NCBI RefSeq assembly: GCF_000308555.1
Contig: NZ_BAFY01000075.1
Location: 1-64,000 of the forward strand
Reading direction: 5' to 3'
DNA length: 64,000 nucleotides
From: Nocardia cyriacigeorgica NBRC 100375
GTDB taxonomy: Bacteria > Actinomycetota > Actinomycetes > Mycobacteriales > Mycobacteriaceae
The notes beneath the pieces are model-generated. The model was not told the DNA's origin. It saw only the letters and a program-made list of their open reading frames with translations, and did not search any database. How positions within the stretch are numbered: the first letter of the stretch is position 1; each line of letters begins with the position of its first letter. The translations under genes and the position numbers were made by a program. This document shows positions 1-9,220 of the stretch, one piece after another.

Positions 1-26
1 GTCAGGCGAACCGGAGGCGCGAGTGA
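1..26 (+). CDS. 3' end of an upstream gene (partial), probably the preceding ESX gene
   Basis: Positions 3-26 read as seven codons ending in TGA (tail QANRRRE), and the stop overlaps the GTG start of eccE as GTGA. A short basic tail after a membrane helix would suit a mycosin (MycP), which often precedes eccE in ESX loci. With only seven residues visible, the identity is inferred from context alone. Confidence 0.35.
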
Positions 27-1747
27 AGTTTCCCAGCATCCGGGTCGGGGAGGTAGAACGCGGACCTTTCGCCTTCTACGCGATCGGCGGCAGTCCAGGC
101 CTGGTCGCGCTGTGGGCGACGACGCCGTGGTGGGCGAGTGCGGTGGTGGTGACCGTGCTGCTGGTGACGGTGACCGTTCGGGTCAACGGCCGCACAGCCG
201 TGCGATGGTTGCTCGACTGGACCGAGTACCGGTTCGGCCGTAGCCGCCGCGCGCGGGCACGCACCGAGATGACCGAGGCGCGCGATATCGAAGTCGCCGC
301 GGGGACCTGTGGCATCCGAGAATCCGGAAACACGCTGATCGCGATGATCCAACTGGCGCCCAATCTCGATCTGCCGACGGTGATCGCGGACCGGACCATC
401 TACACCGAGGACACCGTCGCCGTCGACGCGCTGGTGCCGATGCTGGACCAATACGGCATAGCGATCGATATCGATATCGTCACCACCGGCCAGCGCATCC
501 GTCCGACGGGCAGCTACAGCATGCTCTACGACCAGCTGATCGGCACCCATGCGGTGGTTGGCAACAGGATGACCTGGCTGGTGGTCCGGCTCGATCAGGA
601 ACGCAATCTCGCCGCGTTGAGCAAACGCGGGCCGTGCGCGGTGGTCGCTCCCAAGGCGCTCGCGACGGCAGCGCACCGGATCGCCGGACGGCTGCGGGAG
701 CGAGGCATCTCCGCGCACGCACTGCCGGCGGCCGCGTTGCGGGACGCGACTCGCACCCTGCACGCCGGAGTGGAGCTGACGGACCTGCGGGAGAGCTGGC
801 GTCGGCTGGAATCGCCGGCGCCGGGCCGTTACGTCACCAGTTTCCTCATCGACTGGACCCGCCTCGACGGTGCCGGGCTCGATGATTGCTGGGCATGGAA
901 CAGCGGCCGCACCACCCTTGTCGTCAGCCTGGGCAAGGGCGTCGAACCACGCGCACTGGTTCGGTTCGTCGGGCCCGCTGTGACCGATTCGCTGCCGGAT
1001 TATCTGCGATTGGTGCCAGGCAGGCAGTCCACCGCGCTCATGGCGACGTTGCCGGGAGCGACGTCGGTGCGCGAGCTACCGAGCGACGAGACCGGCGCAG
1101 ACATCCTCCCGGAGGACCTGCTGAACAGCCTGACGATCGCGATCGGCCCCAACGGGCAGATCCTCGGCGCCATCAGCGGACAGCCTCGCCACACGCTGGC
1201 ACTGGCGCTGTTCGATCCGGCACGCTACAACCCGCGCAGACGGACCATCGACGTGCACGCCGAGCTGTCGGTCGCGCAGCAGATCGTGCTGCGGGCCACC
1301 GTCGTGGGCGCGGACGTCGAGATCCATACCGCGCGTCCGCAGCGCTGGCGTCAGCTGGTCGCGGCGGTTGGTGACGCGCGTTCGTTGCGGTTGGCCGATC
1401 CCGACGGCGCCACCGCGAACGGCAACGGCGATTCCGGTGCCGATACCGCAGCGGCCACGATCGCGGTCTTCGATCAGATGCCGCTACGTGCGTCGTCCGC
1501 GCCGACCACGGTCACCATCGCCGATCCGGGCGGGCCACGCCGACGGACCGCGGATCTGGCCATCGACCAGGTCAGCGCAACGGCGGTAGAGGTGAGCATT
1601 CCCATGCGCACCGTGCGGGTCGAATTGATCGAACCGCGTGGCGAGACGCGCTACTTCGACCCGGTAGAGCAGCCGAACACGGGCACCAGCTCGGTCCCCG
1701 TGCCAGTGACGATTCCACCACAACCTGGTGGCCGTCGCGTGAGTTGA
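23..1747 (+). CDS. eccE: Type VII secretion membrane protein EccE
   Basis: A 574-aa protein. EccE is the peripheral membrane subunit of the ESX (type VII) core complex in the cytoplasmic membrane. Two closely spaced hydrophobic segments at about residues 17-53 (FYAIGG...VVVTVLLVTVTV) precede a long soluble region, the usual EccE plan; the soluble part includes the conserved region following RTIYTEDTVAVDALV. The last ~100 residues are a less conserved tail. The GTG start at 23 has GGAGG five bases upstream and overlaps the previous stop, which indicates translational coupling at the end of an ESX operon. The rest of the locus (eccB, eccC, eccD, mycP, esx genes) would lie before position 1. The assignment rests on topology, length and general resemblance; the ESX subtype cannot be decided from EccE alone. 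Confidence 0.8.
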   Translation: MKFPSIRVGEVERGPFAFYAIGGSPGLVALWATTPWWASAVVVTVLLVTVTVRVNGRTAVRWLLDWTEYRFGRSRRARARTEMTEARDIEVAAGTCGIRESGNTLIAMIQLAPNLDLPTVIADRTIYTEDTVAVDALVPMLDQYGIAIDIDIVTTGQRIRPTGSYSMLYDQLIGTHAVVGNRMTWLVVRLDQERNLAALSKRGPCAVVAPKALATAAHRIAGRLRERGISAHALPAAALRDATRTLHAGVELTDLRESWRRLESPAPGRYVTSFLIDWTRLDGAGLDDCWAWNSGRTTLVVSLGKGVEPRALVRFVGPAVTDSLPDYLRLVPGRQSTALMATLPGATSVRELPSDETGADILPEDLLNSLTIAIGPNGQILGAISGQPRHTLALALFDPARYNPRRRTIDVHAELSVAQQIVLRATVVGADVEIHTARPQRWRQLVAAVGDARSLRLADPDGATANGNGDSGADTAAATIAVFDQMPLRASSAPTTVTIADPGGPRRRTADLAIDQVSATAVEVSIPMRTVRVELIEPRGETRYFDPVEQPNTGTSSVPVPVTIPPQPGGRRVS

Positions 1748-1750
1748 CGG

Positions 1751-2110
1751 ATGGAAACGGTAGGGTCCATCAGCGTGGCAGCGGACTCCCGGTCGGATGA
1801 CAACTCCTCGCAGCACCAGGCCGAGACCGGCGAACTCACTCCGAGGCAGGCCGCGGCGGTGATTTTTTCCCGTCGGCTCTCCGAACTCATCGCGGAATCG
1901 GTGGTGTCGACCGAGGACGGTTCGACGCGGTCGCTGACGCTGTATTCACTCGCACAGCATCTCGAGCTGGCCTACCCGGATGTGCCGGTCTCGCAGTCGG
2001 GTCTGTACCGGCTCATCCATGGCCAGGCGATCCCACGGCTCGATCTGATCATCGCGCTCGCCCGGGTGTTCGATGTGCCGCCGGAGTACTTCGTCACTGC
2101 GGAGAAATAG
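1751..2110 (+). CDS. XRE-like helix-turn-helix regulator (EspR-like architecture)
   Basis: A 119-aa protein starting three bases after the eccE stop, so almost certainly cotranscribed with it. The C-terminal half (about residues 55-117) reads as an XRE-type DNA-binding domain: SLAQHLELAYPDV, then SQSGLYRLIHGQAIPRLDLIIALARVF and a VPPEYFV ending. This resembles the N-terminal domain of mycobacterial EspR, the regulator of ESX-1 genes, but the EspR C-terminal dimerisation part is missing and the extra residues here are N-terminal. A GTG at 1775 is an alternative start. A role as ESX-linked regulator is inferred from operon position. Confidence 0.7.
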   Translation: METVGSISVAADSRSDDNSSQHQAETGELTPRQAAAVIFSRRLSELIAESVVSTEDGSTRSLTLYSLAQHLELAYPDVPVSQSGLYRLIHGQAIPRLDLIIALARVFDVPPEYFVTAEK

Positions 2111-2182
2111 CTCTGACCGAGCCTTCTCGGCAGCGGGAATAGCCTGCCGGTCCGGTGAGGCGCGGACGGATACGATCCGATC

Positions 2183-3247
2183 ATGCCCGACGAGGACCCG
2201 GCAGACGTCTTCCTCCGCCATCGGGGTGCGGTGCTCGACGCCTTGCTCTCGGATCCGTCGTTCGGAACGTCGGACGACAGTGCCGGCGCACGGAGCGCGC
2301 CCGGCTCCGGCGGTAATTTCGACATCGACGCAGCGCTGCTCGATCTGCCGCCGGTCGGCCCCGACCCGACGACCTCCGCGCCCGCTCCCTCGCGACCGGC
2401 CGGTGGTCAGCGGGCCAGCGACCGTATCAACGCACTCCTGAACGGGCACCCGTCCGGCGGCCCGGCCGCCGACTACTCCAACGAGTACGCCGAAATGGCG
2501 TCGTCGCGGTTGAACGCAACCGCCCGCGACACCGAAGCCGCACAGCACGCGGAATCCGCGGCACCGGATCGGCCGAGCTCGCCCACCGGTGCCAAACGAC
2601 CGCCCGGCGAGGCGATGCTGCGGGATGCGCTCGCGCAACTGCGCAAGCCCAAGGTCGCGATGGCGGTGGGCGGCGTTCTGGCCGTGGTACTGGTGCTGAT
2701 CTTGATTCTCACCGGCGGTGAGAAGCAGCCGCAGGACCAGGTGCTGGTCCTGCCTCCTCCAACGGCGACCGAGCCCGCGCCCACCTCTGCGCCCGCCGAC
2801 AGTGGTGCGGGACCCATCGAGCCCCGTTCGGCGGAATCACACTGCCCGCCCGGCGGCACCGATGGCATGGACGCCTTCTCCGGCGAACCGGGTAAGGCCT
2901 GGTCGTGTGCGCGGGCATACAAGGTCGACGGCCAGATCTTGCGCATCGACCTCGGCAAGACCTACGAGATCCAGTCCATCGGTATCGTGCCGGGGTGGGA
3001 CCACGTCGGCACCGACGGCACCGACCAGTGGTCGAAATACCGCACGGTGAGCCGGGTGTCGTATCAGTTCGACGACAACGACGCGACCGTGCTGACACAG
3101 GACACGCTCGACCAGCGAACTCTGGTGGTCACCACGCTGGATCCGCCGGTGCGAGCCTCGCAGATCGTGCTGACGGTCCTGGAATCCACCGGTGATGCGA
3201 CGGTGAACACCACCGCGATCTCCTCGATCGTGATCACCGGACGGTGA
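2183..3247 (+). CDS. Membrane-anchored protein with extracytoplasmic discoidin-like (F5/8 type C-like) domain
   Basis: A 354-aa protein. Residues 1-150 are Pro/Ala/Asp-rich and probably cytoplasmic. One strong transmembrane helix spans about 157-178 (VAMAVGGVLAVVLVLILIL). A Pro/Thr/Ala linker leads to a C-terminal beta-rich domain (about 215-354) with features of galactose-binding/discoidin folds: CARAYKVDGQILRIDLGKTYEIQSIGIVPGW followed by KYRTVSRVSYQFDD. Similar domains occur at the C-termini of actinobacterial envelope proteins such as MurJ-like and kinase proteins. Two cysteines (in ESHCPPG and AWSCARA) could form a disulfide outside the membrane. The gene follows eccE and the HTH gene, and its stop overlaps the next GTG (GTGA). 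An envelope or ESX-accessory role is inference. Confidence 0.65.
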   Translation: MPDEDPADVFLRHRGAVLDALLSDPSFGTSDDSAGARSAPGSGGNFDIDAALLDLPPVGPDPTTSAPAPSRPAGGQRASDRINALLNGHPSGGPAADYSNEYAEMASSRLNATARDTEAAQHAESAAPDRPSSPTGAKRPPGEAMLRDALAQLRKPKVAMAVGGVLAVVLVLILILTGGEKQPQDQVLVLPPPTATEPAPTSAPADSGAGPIEPRSAESHCPPGGTDGMDAFSGEPGKAWSCARAYKVDGQILRIDLGKTYEIQSIGIVPGWDHVGTDGTDQWSKYRTVSRVSYQFDDNDATVLTQDTLDQRTLVVTTLDPPVRASQIVLTVLESTGDATVNTTAISSIVITGR

Positions 3248-4026
3248 GTGGTGCCATGCCCGGTACTTCCGAGCTGATCTGCCAGTACTGCGCGCATCGC
3301 GAGAGCGCGCCGAGCCCGCGGTGTGGCAATTGCGGTGCACCGCTGTCGGCCGTCACTGTGACGGCGCAACCGCAGGCCGAGCCGGGACCATCCGGTCCCA
3401 CCGCCGATTCGAAGTCCATCGGGGGCACGGCCGCGCGGTGGGAAGCGACGGCAGAGCACGCGGCCGGTAAGGCGGTGGGCGAGGCTGTCGGCGTGACGCG
3501 CGCGGTGTCGACACGGATCGAAGAAATGGCGGGACGTCACCCGGCATGGCAGTGGCGTGCCGTCGCGGCCGTTGGGGTGGCAGCGCTTGTGTTCATCGTC
3601 GTCCTGATGACCCGCTCATGCTCGATGCCGCTGCCTGCCGGCGGGCCGACAGGCGCCGACGGAGTCGGCGGCGCGGTGGCTGAGCTACGGGCCGCGGCGA
3701 CATGTCAACGCGCCGAGTCCGATCCGTCGTCGGACCGTTGCGTGCTCGACGCGGGCAGTTCGCTGCTGTGGGGTGAGATCACCGCAGGCCGGGATCTGAT
3801 CTTCACCATCCGGACGGTATCGCCGGACCGAGCCGAAACGACTGTCGCGCAATGGCGCGGGGCGGGTGGCATGGTTGTCGCCGACGATGCGGTATTCGCC
3901 GCGATCAGCTCTTCGGCGGCGATTCGATATGCCGATACCCGGGCCGGCTTGGTACTCGAAACCGGCGCGTTCGCCGGGTCATCGGCCGCGCAGACCTTCT
4001 TGGCCCGATCGGGCCTCACTCGGTGA
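3244..4026 (+). CDS. Zinc-ribbon protein with one transmembrane helix, unknown function
   Basis: A 260-aa protein. An N-terminal zinc ribbon has CxxC pairs at Cys13/Cys16 and Cys27/Cys30. A low-complexity linker precedes a single transmembrane helix at about 102-123 (WRAVAAVGVAALVFIVVLM), followed by a Gly/Ala linker and a ~100-residue extracytoplasmic domain (ELRAAATCQRAESDPSSDRC...), with a cysteine pair that may be disulfide-bonded. The GTG start overlaps the previous stop; ATG at 3256 is an alternative. The preceding gene encodes a protein of the same overall topology, so the two may act together. I do not recognise a characterised family. Confidence 0.6.
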   Translation: MSGAMPGTSELICQYCAHRESAPSPRCGNCGAPLSAVTVTAQPQAEPGPSGPTADSKSIGGTAARWEATAEHAAGKAVGEAVGVTRAVSTRIEEMAGRHPAWQWRAVAAVGVAALVFIVVLMTRSCSMPLPAGGPTGADGVGGAVAELRAAATCQRAESDPSSDRCVLDAGSSLLWGEITAGRDLIFTIRTVSPDRAETTVAQWRGAGGMVVADDAVFAAISSSAAIRYADTRAGLVLETGAFAGSSAAQTFLARSGLTR

Positions 4027-4066
4027 GCGCAGATCGCGCGCTGCACCAACTGGCTATTCGCCACAG

Positions 4067-4096
4067 TTAACGTACCGCTGTACAACGGTACGTTAA
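4067..4096 (+). promoter_or_regulatory. Palindromic promoter element, copy 1 (upstream of gdh)
   Basis: A perfect inverted repeat: TTAACGTACCG, 8-bp spacer CTGTACAA, CGGTACGTTAA. The right arm contains TACGTT, which fits an actinobacterial -10 box (TAnnnT). The gdh start lies 56 bases downstream. Four related copies follow at 10337, 10456, 16299 and 20985. The placement suggests an operator over the core promoter, bound by a dimeric repressor. Confidence 0.7.
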
Positions 4097-4152
4097 ATAG
4101 GTAAATTGGCAATCGGTACAACCACACGAACAGCGGAAGGCGCAGGTCGACG

Positions 4153-7100
4153 GTGACAACCACTCAGGACACGATTTCCCCAACGAAGCGGTTCCGAGGT
4201 GATCCATCGGAGCTGGAGGCCGCGTATTTCCGCTGGATCCAATCGGATTCGTCGACTCTCACGACAACCGACCGGGCCGGGCATATCCTGCGCCATCACC
4301 TCGAGCTCGCCTTCGAGCGCGCGCCAGGCACGGTCTCCACGCGCGTGTACCGCGCCGAGGACGGATGCGGACTCGGTGTGGCGATCCAGATCGTCAATGA
4401 CGATATGCCGCTGCTGGTCGACTCGGTGACCTCCGCGCTGAGCCGCCTCGGCGCCTCTGTCGGCGAGGTGGTCCACCCGGTCTTCGACGTTACCCGCGAC
4501 GATAAGGGCAAACTGCGGGCAATCGCCCCGCGCGACGGCGACGGGAACGGCCGCGATCACGCCGACGCGCACAGCTACCCGGAATCCTGGATTCACGTCC
4601 AACTCGACCCCACCGTCACGGGCGAGACCCTCGATCGGATCGAGCAGGCCCTGCCGCAGGTCCTGAGCGATCTGCGCTCGGTCACCGACGACACCCCCGC
4701 CATGGTCGAGTCGATGACCTCGCTGGCCGACCGTCTCGACCGGACCGCGGAATGGGCCGATGACGCCGAGATCTCCGAATGCGCGCGCCTGCTGCGCTGG
4801 CTGGCCGACGGCCATTTCACGGTGCTCGGCTACAGCGATTACCGGATGCGCCGCACCAGCCCGACCCCCGACGCAGAATTCGGCATGTGGCCGGTCCCGG
4901 GTACCGGACTCGGCGTTCTGCGTGATGGTTCCGGCGCCGAGATCCCTGTGCCGGTGCTCGGTGCCAAGCGTCCGGTGCTGCGGCTCGCCAATGGCACAGT
5001 GGACTCGCTGATCCCGGGCTCGCGTGATCTGTACTTCATCAGTGTGGCCGAATACGCGACCACCGATCCCGGTCGGGCGGGCGCCTCGGGAGATACGGTC
5101 GCGGCGGTCAAGGGTGAGCACGTCTTCGTCGGTACCTTCACCGTGACGGCGCTGCACGAGAACATCCTCGATATCCCGGTCATCTCGCGCCGGGTGCATC
5201 AGGTCATCGAATGGGCCGGGTTCGAACTGAATTCGTTCTCCGGTCAGGGCATGCTCGAGGTGATGCAGACCTTCCCGCGGGTGGAGCTGTTCTCCACCGA
5301 CGCGCGCAGGCTCTTCGAAACCGTCTCGGCGGTCATGAATCTCGGACTGCGGCGTCAGATCCGGTTGTTCCTGCGCCAGGACGCGCGCAGCGGTGCCATC
5401 TACTGCCTGGTGTACATGCCCCGCGATCGGTACTCCACCGAAGTCCGGCTCCGGATGCAGGACATCCTGCTCGCCGAGTTCGCCGGTGACCAGATCAGCT
5501 ATTCGGCGAGGGTCACCGAATCCGAGCTCGCGGTCGTGTACTTCACGGTGCATCGCGCGGCGGGCGCGGCGGCCGACCTGTCCGAGGCCAACCGCGAACG
5601 GGTGCAGGACATCCTGTTCGCGACCACACGCACCTGGTCGGACCGGGTGGTGGCGGCAGCGGCGGGTGTGCAAGGTATCACCCGCGCCGTCGCGACCGAT
5701 TACGCCAACGCCTTCCCCGCGAGTTATCAGCAGGAGTTCGGCGCCGATCGGGCGCTGGCGGATCTGCGCAGGCTGGAGGGGCTCGGTGACGGCGAGATCG
5801 ACACCACGCTGTACCGGCTCGATGATGCGCCCTCGGGGGAGTGGCGGTTCACCCTCTATGTGGCCGGCGCCGGCGTATCACTGAGCCGGGTGCTGCCGGT
5901 GCTGCACAGCCTCGGGGTCGAGGTGGTCGATGAGCGTCCGTACCGGATCACTCGCCAGGACGGCCCGCTGCGCTGGATCTACGATTTCGCGCTGCGGGTG
6001 CCCGCATCGGTGCTCCGCGATTCGCTGGACTCCGAGATGGAAGCGGATCTGCTGAGCCCGGCGGGCGAACAGGCCTCCGGTATCCGGCACCGATTCCCGG
6101 CAGCCTTCGCGGCCATGTGGTTCGGCGAGGCCGAAGTCGACGGTCTCAACGAGCTGGTACTGCGCGCGGGCGTGCACTGGCGCCAGATCGCGGTGCTCCG
6201 GGCCTACGCGAAGTACCTCCAGCAGGCGGGATTCGCCTACACCTTCGGCAATATCACCAGGGTGTTGCTGGCCCATCCGGCCTTGGCCGCGGCATTCATC
6301 GAGCTGTTCGACGCGTACTTCGATCCGGATTCGGCGGGCAGCGAATCGGAGAGCCGAATCAGCGAGATCTCCGGGCGATTGCGCGCGGAGATCGACGCGG
6401 TGGTCAGCCTGGACACCGACCGAATCCTTCGTGCGGTGCTCGAATTGATCACCGCTACCTTGCGCACCAACTACTTCCGGCGCGACCAGGACGGCCATGC
6501 CCCCGGCTACCTGTCGTTCAAGTTCGATCCGCAGGCCATCGCCGAATTGCCGCAGCCGCGGCCGCGCTTCGAGATCTTCGTGTATTCGCCTCGAATCGAG
6601 GGTGTGCACTTGCGGTTCGGTGCGGTGGCGCGTGGTGGTTTGCGCTGGTCGGACCGGCTCGAGGATTTCCGCACGGAAATTCTCGGTCTGGTGAAGGCGC
6701 AGGCGGTGAAGAACGCGGTGATCGTGCCGGTGGGCGCGAAGGGCGGCTTCGTGGTGAAGCAACCTCCCGCCGCGACCGGCGATCCCGCCGCGGATCGGCA
6801 GGCGATGCTGGCCGAAGGCGTGCACTGCTACCGCACGTTCATCTCGGGACTGCTCGACGTCACCGACAATGTCGATCACACCAGCGGCGCCGTGTTGCCG
6901 CCGGCCCGGGTGGTTCGGCGCGACAGTGATGACACCTACCTGGTGGTTGCCGCCGACAAGGGCACCGCGACCTTCTCCGATATCGCCAACGAGGTGGCCA
7001 AGAGCTACGGCTTCTGGCTCGGTGACGCGTTCGCCTCCGGCGGGTCGGTCGGCTACGACCACAAGGCGATGGGTATCACCGCTCGTGGCGCCTGGGAAAG

Positions 7101-9087
7101 CGTGAAGCGCCACTTCCAGGAAATGGGAATCGATACCCAGACCGAGGATTTCACGGTCGTCGGTGTCGGTGACATGAGCGGCGACGTGTTCGGCAACGGC
7201 ATGTTGCTGTCCGAGCACATCCGTCTGGTGGCCGCGTTCGACCATCGGCACATCTTCTTGGACCCGAATCCGGACGCGGCGTCCTCGTTCGCCGAGCGCA
7301 AGCGGATGTTCGGCCTGCCGCGGTCGTCCTGGGCCGATTACGACGCCTCGCTCATCAGCGCCGGCGGTGGCGTGTACGACCGGTCGGCCAAGGCGGTGCC
7401 GGTCTCAGCGGAAGTGCGCGCCGCCCTCGGCCTGGACCCGGCGGTCACGACCCTGTCCCCACCGGAAATGATCCGTGCCATCCTGCAGGCGCCGGTCGAC
7501 CTGCTCTGGAATGGCGGCATCGGCACCTATATCAAGGCGAGCACCGAATCCAATGCCGACGCCGGAGACAAATCCAACGATGCCGTGCGGGTGAATGCGA
7601 ACCAGCTGCGGGCCAAGGTGATCGGCGAAGGCGGCAACCTCGGCGCCACAGCGCTCGGCCGGATCGAGTTCTGCCGCAACGGCGGCCGGATGAATACCGA
7701 CGCTCTCGACAACTCCGCCGGCGTGGACTGCTCCGACCACGAGGTCAACATCAAGGTGTTGCTCGACGCGGTGGTCTCCGGTGGCGATCTCGATCCGGGT
7801 GAACGCAATGAACTGCTGGCGTCGATGACCGACGAAGTCGCCGAACTCGTGCTGCGTGACAATATTTCGCAGAATTTCCGGATGGGCCTGTGCCGGGCCG
7901 ATGCCGCGGCACGGTCGGCTGTGCACCGCAGATTGCTCACCGAGCTCGAAACCCGGCGTGGGGTCGATCGGCAGTTGGAAGCGCTGCCCACCGATGCCGA
8001 ACTGGCGCGGCGGGCCGCCGACGGCAGTGGGCTCACCTCGCCGGAGCTGGCGAACGTGGTGGCCCATGTGAAGCTGTCGCTGAAATCGGATCTGCTGGCC
8101 GGGGAGCTGCCCGACAGTCCCTCGTTCGCCGGGGTGCTGCCCGGCTACTTCCCGACGCCGCTGCGCACCCGTTTCGAATCGGCTATCCGCAGGCACCCGT
8201 TGCGCCGCGAGATCGTGGCCACCGTGGTGGTCAACGATTTGGTCGACTACGGTGGGATCGTCTACGCGTTCCGTCTGGCCGAGGAGGTCGGCGCGTCCAC
8301 CGACGACGCGGTGCGTGCCTTCACCGCGGCAGTGGAGATCTTCGGGTTGCGCGAGATCTGGCAGCGAATCCGCACCGCGCCCATTCCGTCCGCGGCGCGC
8401 GACGCCCTGGAATTGGAGACCGGCCGCACCCTGGAACGGGCCTCTCGATGGCTGTTGCTGAACCGGCCGCAGCCCATCGCCATCGGCGCCGACATCGCCC
8501 GCTACCGTGACGGGGTGATGGCGCTGGCCGGTCGAGTGGCGGACTGGATGCCCGGCTACCTGACCGACGACCTCACCGCCCGTGCCAAGGGCGCCGTCGC
8601 CCTCGGCGCGCCGCCGGACCTGGCGACCGAGGTGTTCCGGCTGATCCACCTGTTCCCGCTGCTGGATGTGCTCGATATCGCGGATATCGCGGAACGGGAC
8701 GCCGACGACGTCGCGGTGCTCTACTTCGCCCTGAACGAGCACCTCGATATCGAGCGGCTGCTCACCGCGGTGGGTAACCTCGAGCACGGCGACCGCTGGC
8801 CGACCCTGGCCCGCCTCGCGGTGCGTGACGATCTGTACGAATCGTTGCGGCTGCTCACCCTCGACGTGTCGACCGCGACCGAACCCGGCGACACCGTCGC
8901 GGAGAAGATCGAATACTGGGAGTCCACGAACCGGCCGCGTCTGGCCAGGGCCGCGGCGGCGCTCGGTGAGATCTTCGACTCCGGTACCTACGATCTGGCG
9001 ACGCTGTCGGTCGCGGCGCGTCAGGTGCGCGGCATGGTCAGCGCGGGTGGCGAGTCCAGTGTGGTGGCGGCGACTAGCGCGAGCTGA
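4153..9087 (+). CDS. gdh: NAD-specific glutamate dehydrogenase, large (180-kDa class)
   Basis: A 1644-aa protein, the usual size for the L-180 class (mycobacterial Gdh is about 1620 aa). It catalyses oxidative deamination of glutamate to 2-oxoglutarate and ammonium with NAD in the cytoplasm. A long N-terminal region with ACT-like regulatory segments precedes the catalytic core at about residues 827-1200, which shows GGLRWSDR, EILGLVKAQAVKNAV and the PVGAKGGFVVK lysine motif, then the Rossmann part (VVGVGDMSGDVFGNGML). The C-terminal ~400 residues are helical. The GTG start has GGAAGG 12 bases upstream. A perfect palindromic promoter element lies 56 bases before the start and a strong hairpin terminator follows. 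In mycobacteria the enzyme is inhibited by unphosphorylated GarA, which PknG phosphorylates; a PknG homologue lies 3 kb downstream. Confidence 0.93.
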   Translation: MTTTQDTISPTKRFRGDPSELEAAYFRWIQSDSSTLTTTDRAGHILRHHLELAFERAPGTVSTRVYRAEDGCGLGVAIQIVNDDMPLLVDSVTSALSRLGASVGEVVHPVFDVTRDDKGKLRAIAPRDGDGNGRDHADAHSYPESWIHVQLDPTVTGETLDRIEQALPQVLSDLRSVTDDTPAMVESMTSLADRLDRTAEWADDAEISECARLLRWLADGHFTVLGYSDYRMRRTSPTPDAEFGMWPVPGTGLGVLRDGSGAEIPVPVLGAKRPVLRLANGTVDSLIPGSRDLYFISVAEYATTDPGRAGASGDTVAAVKGEHVFVGTFTVTALHENILDIPVISRRVHQVIEWAGFELNSFSGQGMLEVMQTFPRVELFSTDARRLFETVSAVMNLGLRRQIRLFLRQDARSGAIYCLVYMPRDRYSTEVRLRMQDILLAEFAGDQISYSARVTESELAVVYFTVHRAAGAAADLSEANRERVQDILFATTRTWSDRVVAAAAGVQGITRAVATDYANAFPASYQQEFGADRALADLRRLEGLGDGEIDTTLYRLDDAPSGEWRFTLYVAGAGVSLSRVLPVLHSLGVEVVDERPYRITRQDGPLRWIYDFALRVPASVLRDSLDSEMEADLLSPAGEQASGIRHRFPAAFAAMWFGEAEVDGLNELVLRAGVHWRQIAVLRAYAKYLQQAGFAYTFGNITRVLLAHPALAAAFIELFDAYFDPDSAGSESESRISEISGRLRAEIDAVVSLDTDRILRAVLELITATLRTNYFRRDQDGHAPGYLSFKFDPQAIAELPQPRPRFEIFVYSPRIEGVHLRFGAVARGGLRWSDRLEDFRTEILGLVKAQAVKNAVIVPVGAKGGFVVKQPPAATGDPAADRQAMLAEGVHCYRTFISGLLDVTDNVDHTSGAVLPPARVVRRDSDDTYLVVAADKGTATFSDIANEVAKSYGFWLGDAFASGGSVGYDHKAMGITARGAWESVKRHFQEMGIDTQTEDFTVVGVGDMSGDVFGNGMLLSEHIRLVAAFDHRHIFLDPNPDAASSFAERKRMFGLPRSSWADYDASLISAGGGVYDRSAKAVPVSAEVRAALGLDPAVTTLSPPEMIRAILQAPVDLLWNGGIGTYIKASTESNADAGDKSNDAVRVNANQLRAKVIGEGGNLGATALGRIEFCRNGGRMNTDALDNSAGVDCSDHEVNIKVLLDAVVSGGDLDPGERNELLASMTDEVAELVLRDNISQNFRMGLCRADAAARSAVHRRLLTELETRRGVDRQLEALPTDAELARRAADGSGLTSPELANVVAHVKLSLKSDLLAGELPDSPSFAGVLPGYFPTPLRTRFESAIRRHPLRREIVATVVVNDLVDYGGIVYAFRLAEEVGASTDDAVRAFTAAVEIFGLREIWQRIRTAPIPSAARDALELETGRTLERASRWLLLNRPQPIAIGADIARYRDGVMALAGRVADWMPGYLTDDLTARAKGAVALGAPPDLATEVFRLIHLFPLLDVLDIADIAERDADDVAVLYFALNEHLDIERLLTAVGNLEHGDRWPTLARLAVRDDLYESLRLLTLDVSTATEPGDTVAEKIEYWESTNRPRLARAAAALGEIFDSGTYDLATLSVAARQVRGMVSAGGESSVVAATSAS

Positions 9088-9107
9088 TTCGGCGCACTAG
9101 CCGGTTC

Positions 9108-9139
9108 GATGGCCGACGGCGAACATGCCGTCGGCCATC
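9108..9139. terminator. Hairpin between convergent gdh and the SPFH gene
   Basis: A perfect 13-bp stem (GATGGCCGACGGC / GCCGTCGGCCATC) with loop GAACAT. There is no T-run, as is common in actinobacteria. It can serve both convergent genes. Confidence 0.7.
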
Positions 9140-9220
9140 GGCGTTCCGGTGGGCGGGTGAACCGGGTAGCGGAGGGCCGCCGGAGCGGCTCGAGCGCTCA
9201 CCTCGTGCAGCGACGAGGTG

